A stretch of DNA of 64,000 nucleotides, from assembly GCF_021088345.1 (NCBI RefSeq), contig NZ_CP088156.1:186001-250000 (forward strand), read 5' to 3'. Under the pieces are notes generated by a model that did not search any database, was not told the origin of the DNA, and worked only from the letters and a program-made list of their open reading frames with translations. A program made the translations under genes and the position numbers. Each line of letters starts with the position of its first letter. Position 1 is the first letter of the stretch. The stretch is from Bradyrhizobium ontarionense (GTDB lineage: Bacteria; Pseudomonadota; Alphaproteobacteria; Rhizobiales; Xanthobacteraceae). Shown here piece by piece: positions 36,425 through 46,042 of the stretch.

Positions 36425-38323
36425 ATGACGGCCAACGCCACATCGACCGAAGACCAGGAAGCCGCGAGTACTTCGGGGTTTTGGGGGCTGACGCTCGGCA
36501 GCGTCGGGGTCGTGTTCGGCGACATCGGGACCTCGCCTCTCTACGCCTTCCGCGAGGCCGCGACCGGCGCCGCTCAGGGCCAGCCGGTGTCGCGGATCAT
36601 CGTGCTCGGCGTGCTCTCCCTGATCCTCTGGTCGCTCTTTATCGTGGTCACCGCCAAATACGTGCTGCTGCTGTTGCGGGCCGACAACAACGGCGAGGGC
36701 GGAACATTGTCGCTGATGGCGCTCGGCCAGCGGGCGCTGGGCCGGCGAAGCCTCTTCCTCATGTCGTTGGGCGTTGTCGGCGCCTCGATGTTCATCGGCG
36801 ACTCCATGATCACGCCGGCGATTTCGGTGCTCTCGGCAGTCGAGGGCCTCAAGCTCGCAGCACCCGCGCTCGAGCACTACGTCGTGCCGCTCACGGTGTT
36901 CATCCTGGTCGTGCTGTTTGCGGTCCAGAGCAAGGGGACGGCGCGGGTCGCCTCCGCCTTCGGCCCCGTGATGGTCGTCTGGTTCACGTCTCTGGCCGTG
37001 ATGGGGATCGTTCACATCAGCGACGATCCCTCCGTGCTCGTGGCGATCAATCCATATTATGCAGTGCAGTTCCTGCTCTCGCATGGGACGATCGGTCTGG
37101 TCACGCTGGGGGCGGTGTTTCTCGCGGTGACCGGCGGCGAGGCGCTCTATGCGGATCTCGGTCATTTCGGCCGCAAGCCGATCCAGTCGGCGTGGCTGTT
37201 CTTCGTGCTTCCATCGCTGCTGATCAACTACTTCGGGCAGGGCGCGCTGGTGCTGTCCGATCCCGGCGCCATCGAGAATTCGTTCTACCGGATGGTGCCG
37301 GATCTGCTGCTGCTGCCGCTGGTGGGGCTCGCGACGGCGGCAACAGTGATCGCGAGCCAGGCCGTGATCACCGGAGCCTACTCGCTGGTCAGCCAGGCCG
37401 TGCAGCTCGGCCTGCTGCCGCGGTTCGAGGTCCGGTACACGTCGGAGAGCCACGCCGGACAGATCTATCTGCCGCGCGTCAACCGGCTGCTCCTGATCGG
37501 CGTGATGCTGCTGGTGCTGCTGTTCCGGACCTCCAGCAATCTTGCATCCGCCTACGGCATTGCCGTTTCCACCACCATGGTCGCCGACGGCATCATGGGT
37601 TTCGTGGTGATCTGGAAGCTCTGGAACCTGCGTGCCGCCGTGGCGGCGGCCGTGATCGCTCCGTTCGTCATTGTCGACATGACCTTCTTCAGCGCCAACC
37701 TCCTCAAGCTCCTTGAGGGAGCCTGGGTGCCGCTGCTGTTCGGTGCCGCGATGGTGGTGACGATCTGGACCTGGCGGCGCGGCTCGGCCATCCTGGTGCT
37801 CAAGACGCGCAAGATCGAAGTTCCGCTGGACGTGCTGATTGCCAGCCTGGAGAAGCGGCCGCCGCACATCGTGAAGGGCACGGCGGTGTTTCTCACCAGC
37901 GATCCCACCTCCGTGCCGACGGCCCTGCTGCACAATCTGAAGCACAACAAGGTGCTGCACGAGCACAATGTGGTCTTGACCATCGAGACCGCGCAGACGC
38001 CGCGGGTCGACCTGTCGGAGCGCGTGCGCATGGAGAAGATCAGCGACAAGTTCTCCAAGGTGCGGCTGCGCTTCGGCTTCATGGAGTCGCCGAACGTGCC
38101 CAGGGCGCTCGCGGTGGCGCGGAAGCTTGGTTGGCAGTTCGACATCATGTCGACGTCGTTCTTCGTCTCGCGACGCTCTCTGAAGCCGTCGTCGCAGTCC
38201 GGCATGCCGTCCTGGCAGGACCAGCTGTTCATCGCGCTCAGCCGCTCGGCCAATGACGCGACGGACTACTTCCAAATTCCAACGGGCAGAGTGGTCGAGG
38301 TTGGTACTCAGGTAACGATTTGA
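36425..38323 (+). CDS. kup: KUP potassium transporter, copy 1
   Basis: A 632-residue K+/H+ symporter of the KUP/HAK/KT family. It has about twelve hydrophobic segments (18-440) and a C-terminal cytoplasmic domain (from about 455). The family signature [15 protein letters not shown] is at about residues 28-42, and conserved blocks include [32 protein letters not shown] and [12 protein letters not shown]. It is strongly similar throughout to the second kup gene downstream, so the two are tandem paralogues. It takes up potassium at the inner membrane. Confidence 0.94.
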   Translation: MTANATSTEDQEAASTSGFWGLTLGSVGVVFGDIGTSPLYAFREAATGAAQGQPVSRIIVLGVLSLILWSLFIVVTAKYVLLLLRADNNGEGGTLSLMALGQRALGRRSLFLMSLGVVGASMFIGDSMITPAISVLSAVEGLKLAAPALEHYVVPLTVFILVVLFAVQSKGTARVASAFGPVMVVWFTSLAVMGIVHISDDPSVLVAINPYYAVQFLLSHGTIGLVTLGAVFLAVTGGEALYADLGHFGRKPIQSAWLFFVLPSLLINYFGQGALVLSDPGAIENSFYRMVPDLLLLPLVGLATAATVIASQAVITGAYSLVSQAVQLGLLPRFEVRYTSESHAGQIYLPRVNRLLLIGVMLLVLLFRTSSNLASAYGIAVSTTMVADGIMGFVVIWKLWNLRAAVAAAVIAPFVIVDMTFFSANLLKLLEGAWVPLLFGAAMVVTIWTWRRGSAILVLKTRKIEVPLDVLIASLEKRPPHIVKGTAVFLTSDPTSVPTALLHNLKHNKVLHEHNVVLTIETAQTPRVDLSERVRMEKISDKFSKVRLRFGFMESPNVPRALAVARKLGWQFDIMSTSFFVSRRSLKPSSQSGMPSWQDQLFIALSRSANDATDYFQIPTGRVVEVGTQVTI

Positions 38324-38350
38324 GGTCTTTGGCCATCGGCAGTATCTCTA

Positions 38351-38381
38351 AAATGCATATTTGCATGTCAGGAATGCATTT
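38351..38381. promoter_or_regulatory. A+T-rich inverted repeat between the kup genes
   Basis: Arms AAATGCAT (38351-38358) and ATGCATTT (38374-38381) are complementary. A further TGCAT lies between them, making ATGCATATTTGCAT another imperfect palindrome. In a G+C-rich genome this is a likely regulator site or promoter element for the second kup gene. The regulator is unknown. Confidence 0.4.
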
Positions 38382-38475
38382 GTATCGGGTCAGGTACAGA
38401 GCACTACAGCTATAAGCCGCGCGCTCTGCCATCTTGTGCAGCGAAGCATCAACGAGTCCTCGAGGGGGCTATCCC

Positions 38476-40398
38476 ATGACATTCGACGCCGCAGCCACGC
38501 CCGCGGAAACGCCGGCGACCAATGGGCATGGCGATACTCATTCGACGGCCAGCTACGCCGCGCTGACGCTGGGGAGCATCGGTGTCGTCTACGGCGATAT
38601 CGGTACCAGCCCTCTCTACGCGCTGCGCGAGGCCGTGATGGCCGCCAGCAGCGGCGGCGAAGCCGCGCCCCACGCCGTGATGGGCGTGGTCTCGCTGATC
38701 CTGTGGGCCCTCGTGGTCGTAGTCACCCTCAAATACGTCGTGATCCTGCTGCGCGCCGACAACCACGGCGAGGGCGGCACGTTGGCCCTGATGGCGCTCG
38801 CCCAGCGTGGGGTCACGCGCGGCGCCAGTGTCATCGTTCTGCTCGGCATCATCAGCGGCGCGCTGTTCTATGGCGACGCGGTGATCACGCCGGCCCTGTC
38901 GGTGCTGTCGGCGATCGAAGGCATCAAGCTGGTGACGGCGGCGTTCGACCCCTACGTCGTGCCGCTCACGGTCGTGATTCTCGTGCTGCTGTTCGCGGTC
39001 CAGGTGCGCGGCACCGCCAAGGTGGCGGCGTTCTTCGGGCCGATCATGCTGATCTGGTTCCTGGTGATCGGGATCGCGGCGTTGCCGCCGATCCTGCACC
39101 ATCCGGAGGTGCTGTGGGCGATCAACCCGCTGCATGCCGTGTCGTTCATGCTGCATCACGGCATCATCGGCTTCATCACGCTGGGCGCGGTCTTCCTGGC
39201 TGTGACCGGTGCCGAGGCGCTGTATGCCGACCTCGGCCATTTCGGCAAACGTCCCATCCAGACCGCCTGGCTGTTCATCGTGCTGCCGTCGCTCGCGCTC
39301 AACTATCTGGGGCAGGGGGCGCTGGTGATCGCCGATGCCAAGGCGATCGAGAATCCCTTCTTCCTGATGTTCCCTGACTGGGCGTTGATCCCGATGGTCG
39401 CGCTTGCCACGATGGCGACCGTCATCGCCAGCCAGGCTGTCATCACCGGCGCCTATTCGCTGACGCGACAGGCGATCCAGCTCGGTCTCCTGCCACGCTT
39501 CGAGATCCGCCACACCTCCGAGGCACATTCGGGCCAGATCTACATTCCGCGCATCAACAAGCTGCTGCTGATCTCGGTCATGCTGCTGGTGCTGATGTTC
39601 AAGTCGTCGAGCGCGCTGGCCTCGGCCTACGGCATCTCGGTCACCGGGACCATGGTCGTCACCGCCATGATGGGCTTCGTCGTGATCTGGAAGGTCTGGA
39701 GATGGTCGCCGTTGGCGGCGGCCGCCTTGATTGCACCGTTCCTGTTCCTGGACCTGACCTTCCTGGCGGCGAACCTCCTGAAGGTGTTCGAAGGCGGCTG
39801 GGTGCCTCTGGCGCTGGGTGGCTTCGTGATGACGCTGATGTACACGTGGCGGCGCGGCAGCCGGCTGCTGTTCGAGAAATCACGCAAGCTGGAATTTCCG
39901 CTGGCCGACCTCGTCACCATGCTGGAGAAGCGTCCGCCGCAGCGGGTGGCGGGAACGGCCGTGTTCCTGACCAGCGATCCCTTGAGCGCGCCGACCGCGC
40001 TGATGCACAGCCTCAAGCACTACAAGGTGCTGCACGAGAAGAACGTGATCCTGACCATCGAGACCGCGACGACGCCACGCATCGACCCGGCAGAGCGCGT
40101 GCGCCTCGAGCAGATCAGCCCGACCTTCTCCAAGGTCACCCTGCGTTTCGGCTTCATGGAATCGCCGAACGTGCCACGCGCGCTTGCGATCGCGCGCAAG
40201 CTCGGCTGGCAATTCGACATCATGTCGACGTCGTTCTTCCTGTCGCGCCGCGCGCTCAAGCCGGCGGCGCATTCCGGCATGCCGCGCTGGCAGGATCACC
40301 TGTTCATTTCGATGAGCCGCTCCGCCAACGACGCGACCGACTACTTCCAGATCCCGAGCGGGCGCGTGGTCGAGGTCGGCACCCAGGTCACGGTCTGA
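38476..40398 (+). CDS. kup: KUP potassium transporter, copy 2
   Basis: A 640-residue K+ transporter of the KUP family, tandem to copy 1. It shares the [15 protein letters not shown] signature, [32 protein letters not shown] and [12 protein letters not shown]. The C-terminal domain is also closely similar ([17 protein letters not shown], the [18 protein letters not shown] block, and the ending GTQVTV). The N-terminal 30 residues differ from copy 1. ATG 38476 follows a CGAGGGGG ribosome site. The separate A+T-rich leader suggests its expression is controlled independently. Confidence 0.94.
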   Translation: MTFDAAATPAETPATNGHGDTHSTASYAALTLGSIGVVYGDIGTSPLYALREAVMAASSGGEAAPHAVMGVVSLILWALVVVVTLKYVVILLRADNHGEGGTLALMALAQRGVTRGASVIVLLGIISGALFYGDAVITPALSVLSAIEGIKLVTAAFDPYVVPLTVVILVLLFAVQVRGTAKVAAFFGPIMLIWFLVIGIAALPPILHHPEVLWAINPLHAVSFMLHHGIIGFITLGAVFLAVTGAEALYADLGHFGKRPIQTAWLFIVLPSLALNYLGQGALVIADAKAIENPFFLMFPDWALIPMVALATMATVIASQAVITGAYSLTRQAIQLGLLPRFEIRHTSEAHSGQIYIPRINKLLLISVMLLVLMFKSSSALASAYGISVTGTMVVTAMMGFVVIWKVWRWSPLAAAALIAPFLFLDLTFLAANLLKVFEGGWVPLALGGFVMTLMYTWRRGSRLLFEKSRKLEFPLADLVTMLEKRPPQRVAGTAVFLTSDPLSAPTALMHSLKHYKVLHEKNVILTIETATTPRIDPAERVRLEQISPTFSKVTLRFGFMESPNVPRALAIARKLGWQFDIMSTSFFLSRRALKPAAHSGMPRWQDHLFISMSRSANDATDYFQIPSGRVVEVGTQVTV

Positions 40399-40530
40399 CC
40401 GCACGCACGAGGGGCCCGGCGCGAGCAGAGGGCATGTGTCGCCGTAGCGCTTGATTTTCCGCGCGTCCGGGGTGAGTTTGGCGGCCGGAACGGGGGCCGC
40501 TGCGGTCCCTTCAAGGTTGGAGGATGGGCC

Positions 40531-40854
40531 GTGGCAGCAGTGCACGATTTGACGCCGCAGGACGTGGCCAAGGGGATCGCGGAAGGGCGCTATCTCCTCG
40601 TCGACGTGCGCGAGCCGAATGAAGTTTCTGCGGAAGCCTATCCCGATGGCATTGTCGTTCCGCTGTCGGCCTTCGATCCGAAACTGATTCCCGATCCGGC
40701 CGGCAAGGACGTCGTGTTCGCCTGTCGTTCCGGCAAGCGCTCGGTAACGGCTTCCATGGCCGCACAGGCGGCAGGCCTGCCCTACGACAAGCATCTCCAG
40801 GGCGGGATGCTCGGCTGGAAGGCGGCAGGCCTGCCGACCAAAACCGGCGGCTGA
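40531..40854 (+). CDS. Rhodanese-like sulfurtransferase
   Basis: A 107-residue single rhodanese domain. The catalytic Cys is in the loop FACRSGKRS, followed by the typical SMAAQAAGL helix and the closing GGMLGWKAAGLP. The LLVDVREPNE segment is the conserved first half. The GTG start at 40531 follows a TTGGAGGA ribosome site. A sulfur carrier or thiosulfate sulfurtransferase role is likely. Nine bases separate it from the aminotransferase. Confidence 0.92.
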   Translation: MAAVHDLTPQDVAKGIAEGRYLLVDVREPNEVSAEAYPDGIVVPLSAFDPKLIPDPAGKDVVFACRSGKRSVTASMAAQAAGLPYDKHLQGGMLGWKAAGLPTKTGG

Positions 40855-40863
40855 CGGCTTCTC

Positions 40864-42027
40864 ATGATCTCGCAGAACAAGGTCTTTGCCGACCTGCCCG
40901 TCACGATTTTCGAGGTGATGTCGCAGCTTGCGCGCGACAACAACGCCATCAATCTGGGGCAGGGCTTTCCCGACGATCCGGGACCCCTGGACATCCGCCG
41001 CGCTGCGGCGGACGCGGTCCTCAACGGCTACAATCAGTATCCCTCGATGATGGGCCTGCCCGAGCTGCGTCAGGCGATCGCCTCGCATTATCGGCACTGG
41101 CACAAGCTCGATCTCGATCCCATGACCGAGGTGATGGTCACCTCCGGCGGCACCGAGGCGCTGACATCGGCGATCCTGTCCGTCGTCGAGCCCGGCGACG
41201 AGGTGATCTGCTTCCAGCCGGTCTATGATTCCTACCTGCCGATCATCCGCCAGGCCGGCGGCATCCCGCGGCTGGTCCGTCTGGAGCCGCCCCATTGGCG
41301 GCTCTCGGAGGAGATGCTGCGCGCGGCGTTCTCGCCGAAGACGAAGGCCGTGCTGTTCAACAACCCGCTCAACCCGGCCGCCGTGGTCTATCCGCGCGAG
41401 GACCTCGAGCTCTTGGCGCGCTTCTGCCAGGAGTTCGACGCGGTCGCGATCTGCGACGAGGTCTGGGAGCACGTGGTGTTCGATGGCCGCGAGCACATCC
41501 CGCTGATCACCATCCCCGGCATGCGTGATCGGACCATCAAGGTCGGCTCGGCCGGCAAGATCTTCTCGCTCACGGGCTGGAAGATCGGCTTCGTCTGCGC
41601 CGCGCCGCAGCTGTTGCGCGTCGCCGCCAAGGTGCATCAGTTCCTGACCTTCACGACGGCGCCGAACCTGCAGGTGGCGGTGGCCTACGGGCTCGGCAAA
41701 TCCGACGACTACTTCGTCAACATGCGTACCGAGCTCGCGCGCAGCCGCGACCGGCTCACGGCGGGCCTCGAAAGCCTTGGTTTTCCGGTGCTGAAGGCGC
41801 AGGGGACCTACTTCCTCACCGTCGACCTGTCGCCGCTCGGCCTCAACGAGACCGACGAGCAGTTCTGCCGGCGCATCGTCCACGACTACAAGGTTGCCGC
41901 GATCCCGGTTTCCGCCTTCTACGAGCAGGACCCCGTGACCTCGGTGGTGCGGTTCTGCTTTGCCAAGAACGACGCGACGCTGGACACGGCGCTGGAGCGT
42001 CTCGCCGACGCCATCCATCGACGGTAG
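40864..42027 (+). CDS. PLP-dependent aminotransferase (class I/II)
   Basis: A 387-residue fold-type I aminotransferase. The PLP lysine lies in KVGSAGKIFSLTGWKIGF. Other conserved segments are INLGQGFPDDPGP, TSGGTEALTSAI, VLFNNPLNPAAVV (usual NPHNP variant) and AICDEVWEHVVFDG. The GQGFPD and SLTGWKIG segments match the YbdL/kynurenine-aminotransferase-like group that uses methionine, glutamine or aromatic amino acids. Exact substrate uncertain. It probably forms a unit with the rhodanese and binding-protein genes. Confidence 0.9.
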   Translation: MISQNKVFADLPVTIFEVMSQLARDNNAINLGQGFPDDPGPLDIRRAAADAVLNGYNQYPSMMGLPELRQAIASHYRHWHKLDLDPMTEVMVTSGGTEALTSAILSVVEPGDEVICFQPVYDSYLPIIRQAGGIPRLVRLEPPHWRLSEEMLRAAFSPKTKAVLFNNPLNPAAVVYPREDLELLARFCQEFDAVAICDEVWEHVVFDGREHIPLITIPGMRDRTIKVGSAGKIFSLTGWKIGFVCAAPQLLRVAAKVHQFLTFTTAPNLQVAVAYGLGKSDDYFVNMRTELARSRDRLTAGLESLGFPVLKAQGTYFLTVDLSPLGLNETDEQFCRRIVHDYKVAAIPVSAFYEQDPVTSVVRFCFAKNDATLDTALERLADAIHRR

Positions 42028-42039
42028 GAGACGAGGTTC

Positions 42040-43146
42040 ATGACGCGCGGCTATATTGGTTGGGCTCTGCGCTTCGCTGTCGTCGCGCTGACGCTCCCGC
42101 TCTCCGCCGTTCGCGCCGAGGAGCGCGTCGTCAACTTCTACAACTGGTCGAACTACGTGGCGCCCGGTGTCCTCGATGACTTCACCAAGGAGACCGGCAT
42201 CAAGGTGGTCTACGACACGTTCGACGCCAACGAGACCTTGGAGACCCGGCTGCTCGCGGGCAAGTCGGGTTACGACGTCGTGGTGCCCACAGCCTATTTC
42301 CTGCAGCGCCAGATCAAGGCCAGGATCTTCCAGCCGCTCGACAAGGCGAAGCTGCCGAACCTCGCCAATGCATGGCCGGTGGTCACGCAGAGCCTGGCGA
42401 CATACGATCCCGGCAATCAGTTCGCCGCCAACTACATGTGGGGCACCACCGGTATCGGCTATAACGTCAAGGCGGTCGAGAAGATCCTCGGGCCCGGTGC
42501 CAGGATCGACAGCTGGGACATGGTGTTCAAGCCGGAGAACCTTGCGAAGTTCAAGGATTGCGGCGTCCATATGCTGGATTCCGCCGACGACATCTTCCCG
42601 GCTGCGCTGAACTTCCTCGGCCTCGATCCGAACTCAACCAAGCAGGCGGACCTCGATAAGGCGGCCGATGTGGTCGGCAAGGTCGCACCGTCAGTACGCA
42701 AGTTTCATTCGTCGGAGTACTTGAGTGCGCTCGCCACCGGCGAGATCTGCCTCGTGGTCGGCTGGTCGGGCGACATCATGCAGGCGCGCAGCCGCGCGGA
42801 GGAGGCGAAGAATGGTGTCGAGATCGGCTACGCGATCCCGAAAGAGGGCGCGCAGATGTTCTTCGACAATCTCGCCATCCCCGCCGACGCCCAGCACGTG
42901 GCCGAGGCCTATGCGCTGATCGACTACCTCTACCGCCCCGAGGTCGCCGCCAAGAATTCCGACTTCCTGTCCTATGCCAACGGCAATCTGGCCAGCCAGA
43001 AGCTGATCGACCCGAAGATCCTCGGCGACAAGAACATCTATCCGGACGAAGCGACGCTGAAGAAGCTGTTCGTCATCACCGCCCGCGAGCCGGCGACGCA
43101 GCGCATCATCAACCGGCTGTGGACGAAGGTGAAGACGGGGCGGTAG
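42040..43146 (+). CDS. Polyamine ABC transporter substrate-binding protein (PotF-like)
   Basis: A 368-residue periplasmic binding protein with a signal peptide (about 1-26, cleavage near VRAEE). The PotD/PotF hallmark follows: VVNFYNWSNYVAPGVLDDF, then YDVVVPTAYFLQRQIKA, NYMWGTTGIGYN and WSGDIMQA. It should bind putrescine, spermidine or a related amine. No permease or ATPase genes are adjacent, so it is an orphan subunit. It starts 12 bp after the aminotransferase. Confidence 0.9.
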   Translation: MTRGYIGWALRFAVVALTLPLSAVRAEERVVNFYNWSNYVAPGVLDDFTKETGIKVVYDTFDANETLETRLLAGKSGYDVVVPTAYFLQRQIKARIFQPLDKAKLPNLANAWPVVTQSLATYDPGNQFAANYMWGTTGIGYNVKAVEKILGPGARIDSWDMVFKPENLAKFKDCGVHMLDSADDIFPAALNFLGLDPNSTKQADLDKAADVVGKVAPSVRKFHSSEYLSALATGEICLVVGWSGDIMQARSRAEEAKNGVEIGYAIPKEGAQMFFDNLAIPADAQHVAEAYALIDYLYRPEVAAKNSDFLSYANGNLASQKLIDPKILGDKNIYPDEATLKKLFVITAREPATQRIINRLWTKVKTGR

Positions 43147-43155
43147 CCGGCGCTG

Positions 43156-43236
43156 CCGTCATTACGAGCGAAGCGAAGCAATCCAGGGCCGAGAATAAGG
43201 TCTGGATTCCTTTATCGTTGCTCCTCGCAACGACGG
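43156..43236. repeat. Dispersed repeat A, copy 3
   Basis: The left arm CCGTCATTACGAGCGAAGCG is followed by AAGCAATCCAGG. The right arm TCTGGATTCCTTTATCGTTG is followed by CTCCTCGCAACGACGG, which pairs imperfectly. It is a more degenerate copy of the element at 15439-15516, lying between convergent genes. Confidence 0.75.
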
Positions 43237-43246
43237 CGAGGCTCGA

Positions 43247-43624
43247 TCAGGTCATCCGATGCATTGCGCAGAGCTTGTTGCCGTCGAGGTCGCGCAAGTA
43301 GGCGAGGTACAGCTTGCCGGCCGAGCCTTCGCGGACACCGGGTGGATTTTCGCACGTCGTGCCGCCGGCATCGAGGCCTGCTGCATGCCAAGCGTCGGCC
43401 TGTTCGGCAGAGCTGCAGGTGAAGCCGATGGTGCCGCCGTTGGCGGGCGTGGCCGGTTGGCCGTTGATCGGCTTCGACACCGAGAAGATGCCGGTCGGGG
43501 TGAAGTAGAAGATGCGGTGGCCGTCGACCCTGGCCGGCCTCACGCCTAGCGTCCCCAGGAGCTTGTCGTAGAAGGCCTTGGCCTTGTCGAGGTCGTTGGT
43601 GCCGACCATGATGTGTGAAAACAT
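43247..43624 (-). CDS. VOC family protein
   Basis: A 125-residue vicinal oxygen chelate-fold protein. The first ligand His is in MFSHIMVGTNDLDKAKAFYD. The C-terminal strand reads LAYLRDLDGNKLCAMH, where the usual Glu ligand position after DGNK is replaced (LCA), so metal binding may differ. ATG 43624 was chosen as the Met of the conserved opening. An upstream reading to 43675 adds 17 unrelated residues. Confidence 0.85.
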   Translation of the reverse strand: MFSHIMVGTNDLDKAKAFYDKLLGTLGVRPARVDGHRIFYFTPTGIFSVSKPINGQPATPANGGTIGFTCSSAEQADAWHAAGLDAGGTTCENPPGVREGSAGKLYLAYLRDLDGNKLCAMHRMT

Positions 43625-43781
43625 TCCCGCTTGTCCTCCCCCGTGGTCCCGAACGCCGGTCGGGATCGTGACCAAAGGTAGCAGGCTTGCTAGAACGCGT
43701 AAGTCGTTTCTTGCGGAATGACGCTCATTGGCAGTAATTTATCCTACCGATGACCTTCCTTGTGGTGGAATTTTACGCCGA

Positions 43782-44714
43782 CTAGCGCCAGCGCCGGTGC
43801 AGCCAGAGCCATTGCTCCGGATATTCGCGGATCCAGCTCTCGACGACGTTGGTGACCGCCTGCGTCGTGCCCTGGATGTCGATCTGGCCGTCGGCCGTCC
43901 GCACCGGCTTCACTTCCTCCGACAGCTCGGCGCGGAAGCGGTTGCCGGGGAGGCGGATGATGCGGACGCCGTGGACGGGGCATTCGACCTGGCGGAGCAG
44001 GCGCGCCAGCATCGGGTTGGCGCGGGTCTTGCGGCCGAAGAAGGTGACCTCGACGCCGCCGGTCAGGTACTGATCGACCAGCATCGCGACGTGCTGGCCG
44101 TTCCTGAGCGCTTCGGCGAGCCGCAGCGGCGCATCACGACCGGCCGGAATCAGAGTCCCCATCTTCACCTGTCGCATCTCCTGGATGATGCGGTCGGCGG
44201 CGGCGATGTTCGGCCGGCGATAGAGGATCGCCGTATCGAGCTTATGGGCAACGGCCGCGAGCGCCGGCATTTCCCAGTTGGCGAGGTGGCTCGCGAAGAT
44301 CAGCGCAGGCTTGCCGTCGAGACGCAGCTGATGGAACAGCTCGTGGGTCCGCGGCGTCAGCTCGATCCGGCTGCGCTCCGGATGCGCCTCGTCGAAATCC
44401 CAGATCTTGTCGAGATGGGCGAACTCGGCGCCGACGCGGCCGAGATTGTCCCACACGCCGGCGATGATGGTCTCGATCTCCTGCGGCGACTTTTCAGGAA
44501 AGGCTGCCGTGAGATTGTTGCGGGCGATCCGCTGCTCGCGCAGGCGCGGACCGATCGTCTGCGCGATGCGCGCGAACAAATTGGCCGTCTTCATCGGATC
44601 GAAATAGCGCGTCGTGCGCAGCATGCCGACCGTCAGCGCGCCGATGGCGGAGGCGCCGAGCGATTTCGAGGCCTCGCGTATCCTGGCCTTGGTCCGGGCG
44701 GGCAGGAGGCTCAT
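43782..44714 (-). CDS. lpxXL: Lipid A very-long-chain acyltransferase (LpxXL-type)
   Basis: A 310-residue membrane-associated acyltransferase of the LpxL/HtrB family. The catalytic motif HxxxxE is present as HLANWE (about 142-147). The conserved GRDAPLRLAEALRNGQHVAMLVDQ block and the closing WLWLHRRWR are intact. It lies at the 3' end of the acpXL operon, 16 bp after a ketosynthase gene. From this context it is the enzyme that moves the very-long-chain hydroxy fatty acid from AcpXL to lipid A. Confidence 0.88.
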   Translation of the reverse strand: MSLLPARTKARIREASKSLGASAIGALTVGMLRTTRYFDPMKTANLFARIAQTIGPRLREQRIARNNLTAAFPEKSPQEIETIIAGVWDNLGRVGAEFAHLDKIWDFDEAHPERSRIELTPRTHELFHQLRLDGKPALIFASHLANWEMPALAAVAHKLDTAILYRRPNIAAADRIIQEMRQVKMGTLIPAGRDAPLRLAEALRNGQHVAMLVDQYLTGGVEVTFFGRKTRANPMLARLLRQVECPVHGVRIIRLPGNRFRAELSEEVKPVRTADGQIDIQGTTQAVTNVVESWIREYPEQWLWLHRRWR

Positions 44715-44730
44715 CGATGTTCGAGGCGCA

Positions 44731-46005
44731 TCAGGCCGGTTCGCGGGTCAGGATCAGCGAGGCGTTCTGGCCGCCGAAGCCGAACGAGTTCGACATCACG
44801 GCCGTGACGCGCGCGTCGCGGGCCTTGTTGCCGACCACGTCGAACGGGATCGCCGGATCCGGGACGTCGTAGTTGATCGTCGGCGGAATCCGCTGATGCT
44901 CGAGTGTGAGCAGCGAGAAGATCGCCTCGACCGCGCCGGCTGCGGAGATCGTGTGGCCGACCATCGACTTGTTGGACGACACCGGGATCTTGCTGGCGCG
45001 CTCGCCGAACACGGCTGATACCCCGACATATTCCATCTTGTCGTTCTCGGGCGTGGCGGTGCCGTGGGCGTTGATGTGGTCGATCTGTTCCGGCGCCATG
45101 CCGGCGTCGGCCAGCGCCTTGCGAATGCAGCCGATGATCGGCTTGCCGTCGGGCGAGGAACGGGTGCGGTGGAAAGAGTCGGTCAGCTCGCCGCAGCCGG
45201 CGACAACGCCGAGGATCTTGGCTCCGCGCGCCATCGCGGCATCATAGCTCTCCAGCACCAGCGCCCCGGCGCCTTCGGCCATCACGAAGCCGTCGCGGTT
45301 CTTCGAGAATGGCTTCGAGGCCCCTTGAGGCGGATCGTTCTGGGTCGACAGCGCCGACAGCAGCGAGAAGCGCACGAGGCCTTCCGGATTGACCGAGCCT
45401 TCGGTGGCGGCGCACAGCGCAACGTCGGTCTCACCGCGCCGGATGGCTTCGACGCCGAGCTGGATCGCGGTGGCGCCGGAGGCGCAGGCGGTCGACAGCG
45501 AGATCGGCGAACCCTTGGTGCCGAAGGCATCGGACAGCGAATCTGCCACCGAGCCGAACAGGAAACGGTGGTGATAGGACAGGAACTTGCCGCCGCCGCA
45601 GGCCTTCAGCAGGTCGTCATAGCTGAAGTCGGTGCCGCCGACCTCGTGGGCGAGCTCCAGACGCTGCGGCCATTCGATCTCGACCGGCGCGACGGCGAGG
45701 AACAGCGGACCGGGGAAGTCGCCCTTGGTGCCGATCCCGGATTGCGCGATCGCTTCCTCGACCGCCATGTGGCCCAGGCGCTCGGAGAGACCCGTCGAGG
45801 TGAACGGGGCGACGGGGACGAAGTCGACCGTGCCGGCCATCGTCGTCTTCAACCCGTCGATCGGGAAGCGCGTGATGGTGCGGATGCCGGACTCGCCGGC
45901 AACGAGCTTGTTCCAATTGTCCGACTTGCCGGCCCCGAGCGAGGTGACGATGCCCATCCCGGTCACGACCACGATGGGGCGTCCAAACTTGTCGCGTGTA
46001 CTCAT
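44731..46005 (-). CDS. Beta-ketoacyl-ACP synthase (VLCFA cluster, FabF1XL-like)
   Basis: A 424-residue FabF-type condensing enzyme. The Cys-His-His catalytic set is complete: Cys in STACASGAT, His in NAHGTATPEND, and His in MVGHTISAAGAVEA. The opening PIVVVTGMGIVTSLGAG and the C-terminal NSFGFGGQNASLIL are typical. It is expected to elongate acyl chains on AcpXL toward C28. It lies between the degenerate partner ketosynthase and lpxXL, all on the minus strand. Confidence 0.92.
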   Translation of the reverse strand: MSTRDKFGRPIVVVTGMGIVTSLGAGKSDNWNKLVAGESGIRTITRFPIDGLKTTMAGTVDFVPVAPFTSTGLSERLGHMAVEEAIAQSGIGTKGDFPGPLFLAVAPVEIEWPQRLELAHEVGGTDFSYDDLLKACGGGKFLSYHHRFLFGSVADSLSDAFGTKGSPISLSTACASGATAIQLGVEAIRRGETDVALCAATEGSVNPEGLVRFSLLSALSTQNDPPQGASKPFSKNRDGFVMAEGAGALVLESYDAAMARGAKILGVVAGCGELTDSFHRTRSSPDGKPIIGCIRKALADAGMAPEQIDHINAHGTATPENDKMEYVGVSAVFGERASKIPVSSNKSMVGHTISAAGAVEAIFSLLTLEHQRIPPTINYDVPDPAIPFDVVGNKARDARVTAVMSNSFGFGGQNASLILTREPA

Positions 46006-46042
46006 GATATCCCCCGTCGCGTCTTCGCAGGCTGTACCGCGT

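Noticed and set aside
36347..38275. A 642-codon minus-strand frame opposite the first kup gene
   Set aside because: Low-complexity His/Arg/Glu-rich product with no motif; it is the complement of a confidently identified transporter.
39880..42570. An 896-codon open frame on the minus strand
   Set aside because: It lies opposite the second kup, rhodanese, aminotransferase and binding-protein genes, all of which have clear motifs. The product is a Arg/His/Gly/Asp-rich sequence without domains, as expected for the reverse of high-GC genes.
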